From Portulaca oleracea (Eukaryota; Streptophyta; Magnoliopsida; Caryophyllales; Portulacaceae): a stretch of 64,000 nucleotides of DNA. The position numbers were made by a program, and so were the translations under genes. The notes under the pieces were generated by a model, which was not told the origin of the DNA, searched no databases, and saw nothing but the letters and a program-made list of their open reading frames with translations. Positions 61,901 to 64,000 of the stretch are shown in pieces (position 1 is the first letter of the stretch; each line of letters begins with the position of its first letter). The stretch spans positions 5,141,832-5,205,831 of the forward strand of contig CM055870.1 in assembly GCA_029582165.1 (NCBI GenBank), written 5' to 3'.

Positions 61901-62836
61901 TTTTTAGGTGTGCCTCTCCTAAAAGTTAAAAATTGAAATATACCAAACTAAGGGGGTGTTTGGTAACAGCCTATTGAATGACTTGTTGAGAAAATGGCCT
62001 ATTGAAACATTCAACCAAGTAAAATAGGCTAAATAGGTGTTCGGTAAACAGCCTATTCACTTGCTTGATTGAGACAAAATAGGCTACTTTTCAATAGGCT
62101 GAAAGAGCAACCTATTGGCATCGGCTGTTTGGAGAAATTACCATTTTAACCCAAAACTTGCCGAAAATTATATACATGTCATCATAAAAGTAATTGATAC
62201 ATACTACGTTAAAGTTGTTCATAAAGGGTATAAAATATAAATGGAATTCTACAAATACTTTATTCAGAAATAGCTAACTTTAACCAAAAACAACTTTCAA
62301 AACAACCAATCCAAACCGCCAATAGTAAACAGGCAATATGAATAGCCAACAGTTGTTTGCCAAACAGCGCCTAGTGTATACTACGGATACTAAGAGAAAA
62401 AGTTTGAACTGACCTTGCACATTAGCTTCACAGGGTGATCTAGCTGGCCGTTCCGGTTCAATAAGAATACCAGGATCAGCTGGATCAATAGCGGTGCATC
62501 TAGCATACAGTATCAAAACACCCAGGGCCTACAGCAACAAACAAGAATAAAATACAGTTGTTGTTGGTCAAATGTCATATAATTTCTTTTCTTCCATCTA
62601 CTCTAGAAACATACTCCATTTGTTTTATTGTTTCTTCACCTGAACGTACCAAAAAACAATGAATACTTAACATAGCAAAAGAGACGGAAAATAAGGCAGG
62701 GATGTCTAACAACGCTTACCAGGAAACTGTAGAAACCTATAGTCACGTACTCGTAGATTACATCCCTGGCAACAAACGGTGCGAAGAAGGCGTAAAATGC
62801 AACAGACAGCAGGAAGTATACAGTTATAGCCACGAT
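58999..62836 (-). CDS. DHHC protein S-acyltransferase (PAT19-22 type), 5' partial
   Basis: Palmitoyltransferase that adds acyl groups to Cys of membrane-associated proteins. Exons on the minus strand: 62836-62720, 62528-62414, 61772-61594, 61507-61439, 61355-61284, 61164-61036, 60927-60847, 60746-60540, 59889-58999, giving 619 residues. An initial exon (family start resembling M-x-RKHGWQ-P) is not found in the window and must lie beyond 64000. Two helices precede ([37 protein letters not shown]) and two follow the catalytic domain. The Cys-rich domain reads [27 protein letters not shown] (catalytic DHHC Cys) and [25 protein letters not shown] after the last helix and the long Ser/Pro/Gly tail (about 365 residues, with an eight-Gly run) are typical of the large plant PATs. 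[11 protein letters not shown] and FFGGPLV in the tail are family marks. The exact paralogue (19, 20, 21 or 22) is not decided. Confidence 0.93.
59940..60220. repeat. GGGTC-rich dispersed repeat, acyltransferase intron
   Basis: Contains GGTTCGGGTCATTTCAGG, AATTCAGGTCAAAATCGGG and GTATTCGGGTCGAAC. It resembles copies at 38187 and 58318 but is more diverged. Confidence 0.4.
61952..62373. mobile_element. GGGTGTTTGGTAACAGCC-type element, acyltransferase intron
   Basis: Left GGGGGTGTTTGGTAACAGCC, right GTTGTTTGCCAAACAGCGCC as terminal inverted repeats; interior rich in CCTATTGAA/TTCAATAGG. Non-coding, about 420 bp. Confidence 0.7.
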
Positions 62837-64000
62837 CTGGTCACCAAAGAACACAAGACTTAGTTGCTGAGCATACAAAACAATATAATAGTATAATATC
62901 TTGTATGTAAGTTGGGGGTGCAGTCAGGCAACGCTTTGTCAAAGAGTGTGGTAAGCACAGGAAAAGAAATCTAACAGAAAATAATTACTTAGACTAAGCC
63001 TAGGTATCAATAGAGTCTATGATTTCAAGAGGAAAACCATCACTAAACTATCTATGACAAACACCCAGACTACAACAGACGTTCATTGCCCGTTAATTTA
63101 TCTCAACCCCATTCTATACACCCTCAATATTTCATTGCTCGTGGCAAATTTTATGTCAATCCCATCCTATACCGTCTCAATATTTCACTGCTCATGGCAA
63201 ATTTTGACCATATGGTAGCTCTTCGTTCTTTCTGTACTGGATACGTTCTTCATCGATAAGCAGACTCTTCAATGTCCAATATCTGGATAGTTGAAAATAT
63301 TTTTTTTTTATAACTTAGATTGTGATGGACTAAAGTATAATGCTTCGTCAAACCTCCTCTGCTTCTTTTCCATGGAGTAGTAGGAAGCAAACAACTTCCA
63401 AATCTTGGGTCAACTGGAACCAGTCTCTCTAAATTGTAAAATTTGGGGGTAAGCCTGCTACATCCAACCCCTGTATACCTAGCTTGGTCACAATTTCAAA
63501 GTATTGGTTTTGGTTTTGGATAAGCGGGCTCTTGTTAGAAATTTCCCGGGACGTTTTCTTTGGATACATTGGTTGATGCCCCCAACTGTCTTGGCATTTG
63601 ATTTTTACCATGAACAGCTATCAAGACAAGTGCATAACCTTCACCAATTTAAAGCCAAATCTCCAAAGAGAAGTCCCCAATTTAAGCTAAGAACTACCAT
63701 ACATTCCAACTTATCCACTCCATAAAAAGATTAATTCTCACCATTTTTTTCACTTGTAAGACCTCACACAGTCACATCAAGGTCAAAGATTCATCTCTCC
63801 ACACCATTGATAGGCCAAAACAAGGAGCCCTTCACCCAGCTAGAACCCTACTACAAGACATAATACTGACATTTTCCTTCAAAAAACACCAAATTTTGAA
63901 AGCTGAATTAGGGAAATAGCTAAAGAGACAAAACCCCATTTGGCTTTTCATACAATTAATACCAAAACCAACAAAAAAGAGCAACCAGATATGCATCCCC
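62837..64000 (-). other. First visible intron of the S-acyltransferase gene
   Basis: Runs from the 62836 acceptor to the window end. Contains a SINE-like fragment at about 63312-63484 and otherwise unremarkable AT-rich intron sequence. No start exon was found on the minus strand. Confidence 0.5.
63312..63484. mobile_element. SINE-like fragment, acyltransferase intron
   Basis: Partner of the copy at 8034, same strand; both end near CTCC/CCTGTATACCT and lie in introns of minus-strand genes. Confidence 0.45.

Noticed and set aside
1..64000. A bacterial-style system, viral insertion or organelle-derived segment
   Set aside because: No replication, capsid, integrase, reverse transcriptase or organelle gene was recognised on either strand; the window is ordinary plant nuclear DNA with short non-autonomous elements.

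Overview
This is a nuclear DNA window from a dicot-type flowering plant. It has intron-containing genes with canonical GT-AG junctions, AT-rich intergenic DNA, many short inverted-repeat transposons (MITEs) and plastid-targeted proteins. The species cannot be fixed from the sequence; the abundance of TA-flanked CTCCCTCCGT elements is a general plant feature. No prokaryotic, viral, CRISPR or organellar segment was seen. All gene models below were built by hand: every listed exon chain joins in frame and the products have the lengths expected of their families.

Layout: (1) 177-4533 (+) tonoplast monosaccharide transporter (TMT/MSSP), missing exon 1, which lies left of the window. (2) 5678-9170 (-) MCD1-like chloroplast-division-site protein, convergent with gene 1. 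(3) 9171-20322 about 11 kb without a recognised gene, full of MITEs. (4) 20323-20907 (-) intronless ATL80/ATL8-type RING-H2 E3 ligase. (5) 20908-31953 another 11 kb gene-poor, repeat-rich tract. (6) 31954-36382 (-) OEP21 outer-envelope anion channel. (7) 39510-46972 (-) ribophorin I (OST subunit 1). (8) 48167-51571 (-) FKBP18-type thylakoid-lumen immunophilin. (9) 53224-57735 (-) MLO seven-transmembrane protein with a long Gly/His-rich loop insertion. (10) 58999-62836 (-) DHHC protein S-acyltransferase whose first exon lies right of the window.

The genes are not an operon or one pathway. The order TMT - MCD1 - ATL - OEP21 - ribophorin I - FKBP18 is a conserved block. As I recall, its members are split between two duplicated chromosome-1 segments in Arabidopsis, and here they sit together. 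Three neighbours (MCD1, OEP21, FKBP18) act in three chloroplast compartments: inner envelope, outer envelope and thylakoid lumen.

The intergenic and intronic DNA is shaped by several non-autonomous element families. These are Stowaway-like elements (some nested), a hAT-like family found in introns of three genes here with an 8-bp target duplication in one copy, a GAGCGTTTGGTA family, a GGCCTCGTTCTTTT family, SINE-like fragments and tandem duplications. I found no evidence of an undescribed defence or mobile system. The most unusual coding feature is the MLO loop insertion.
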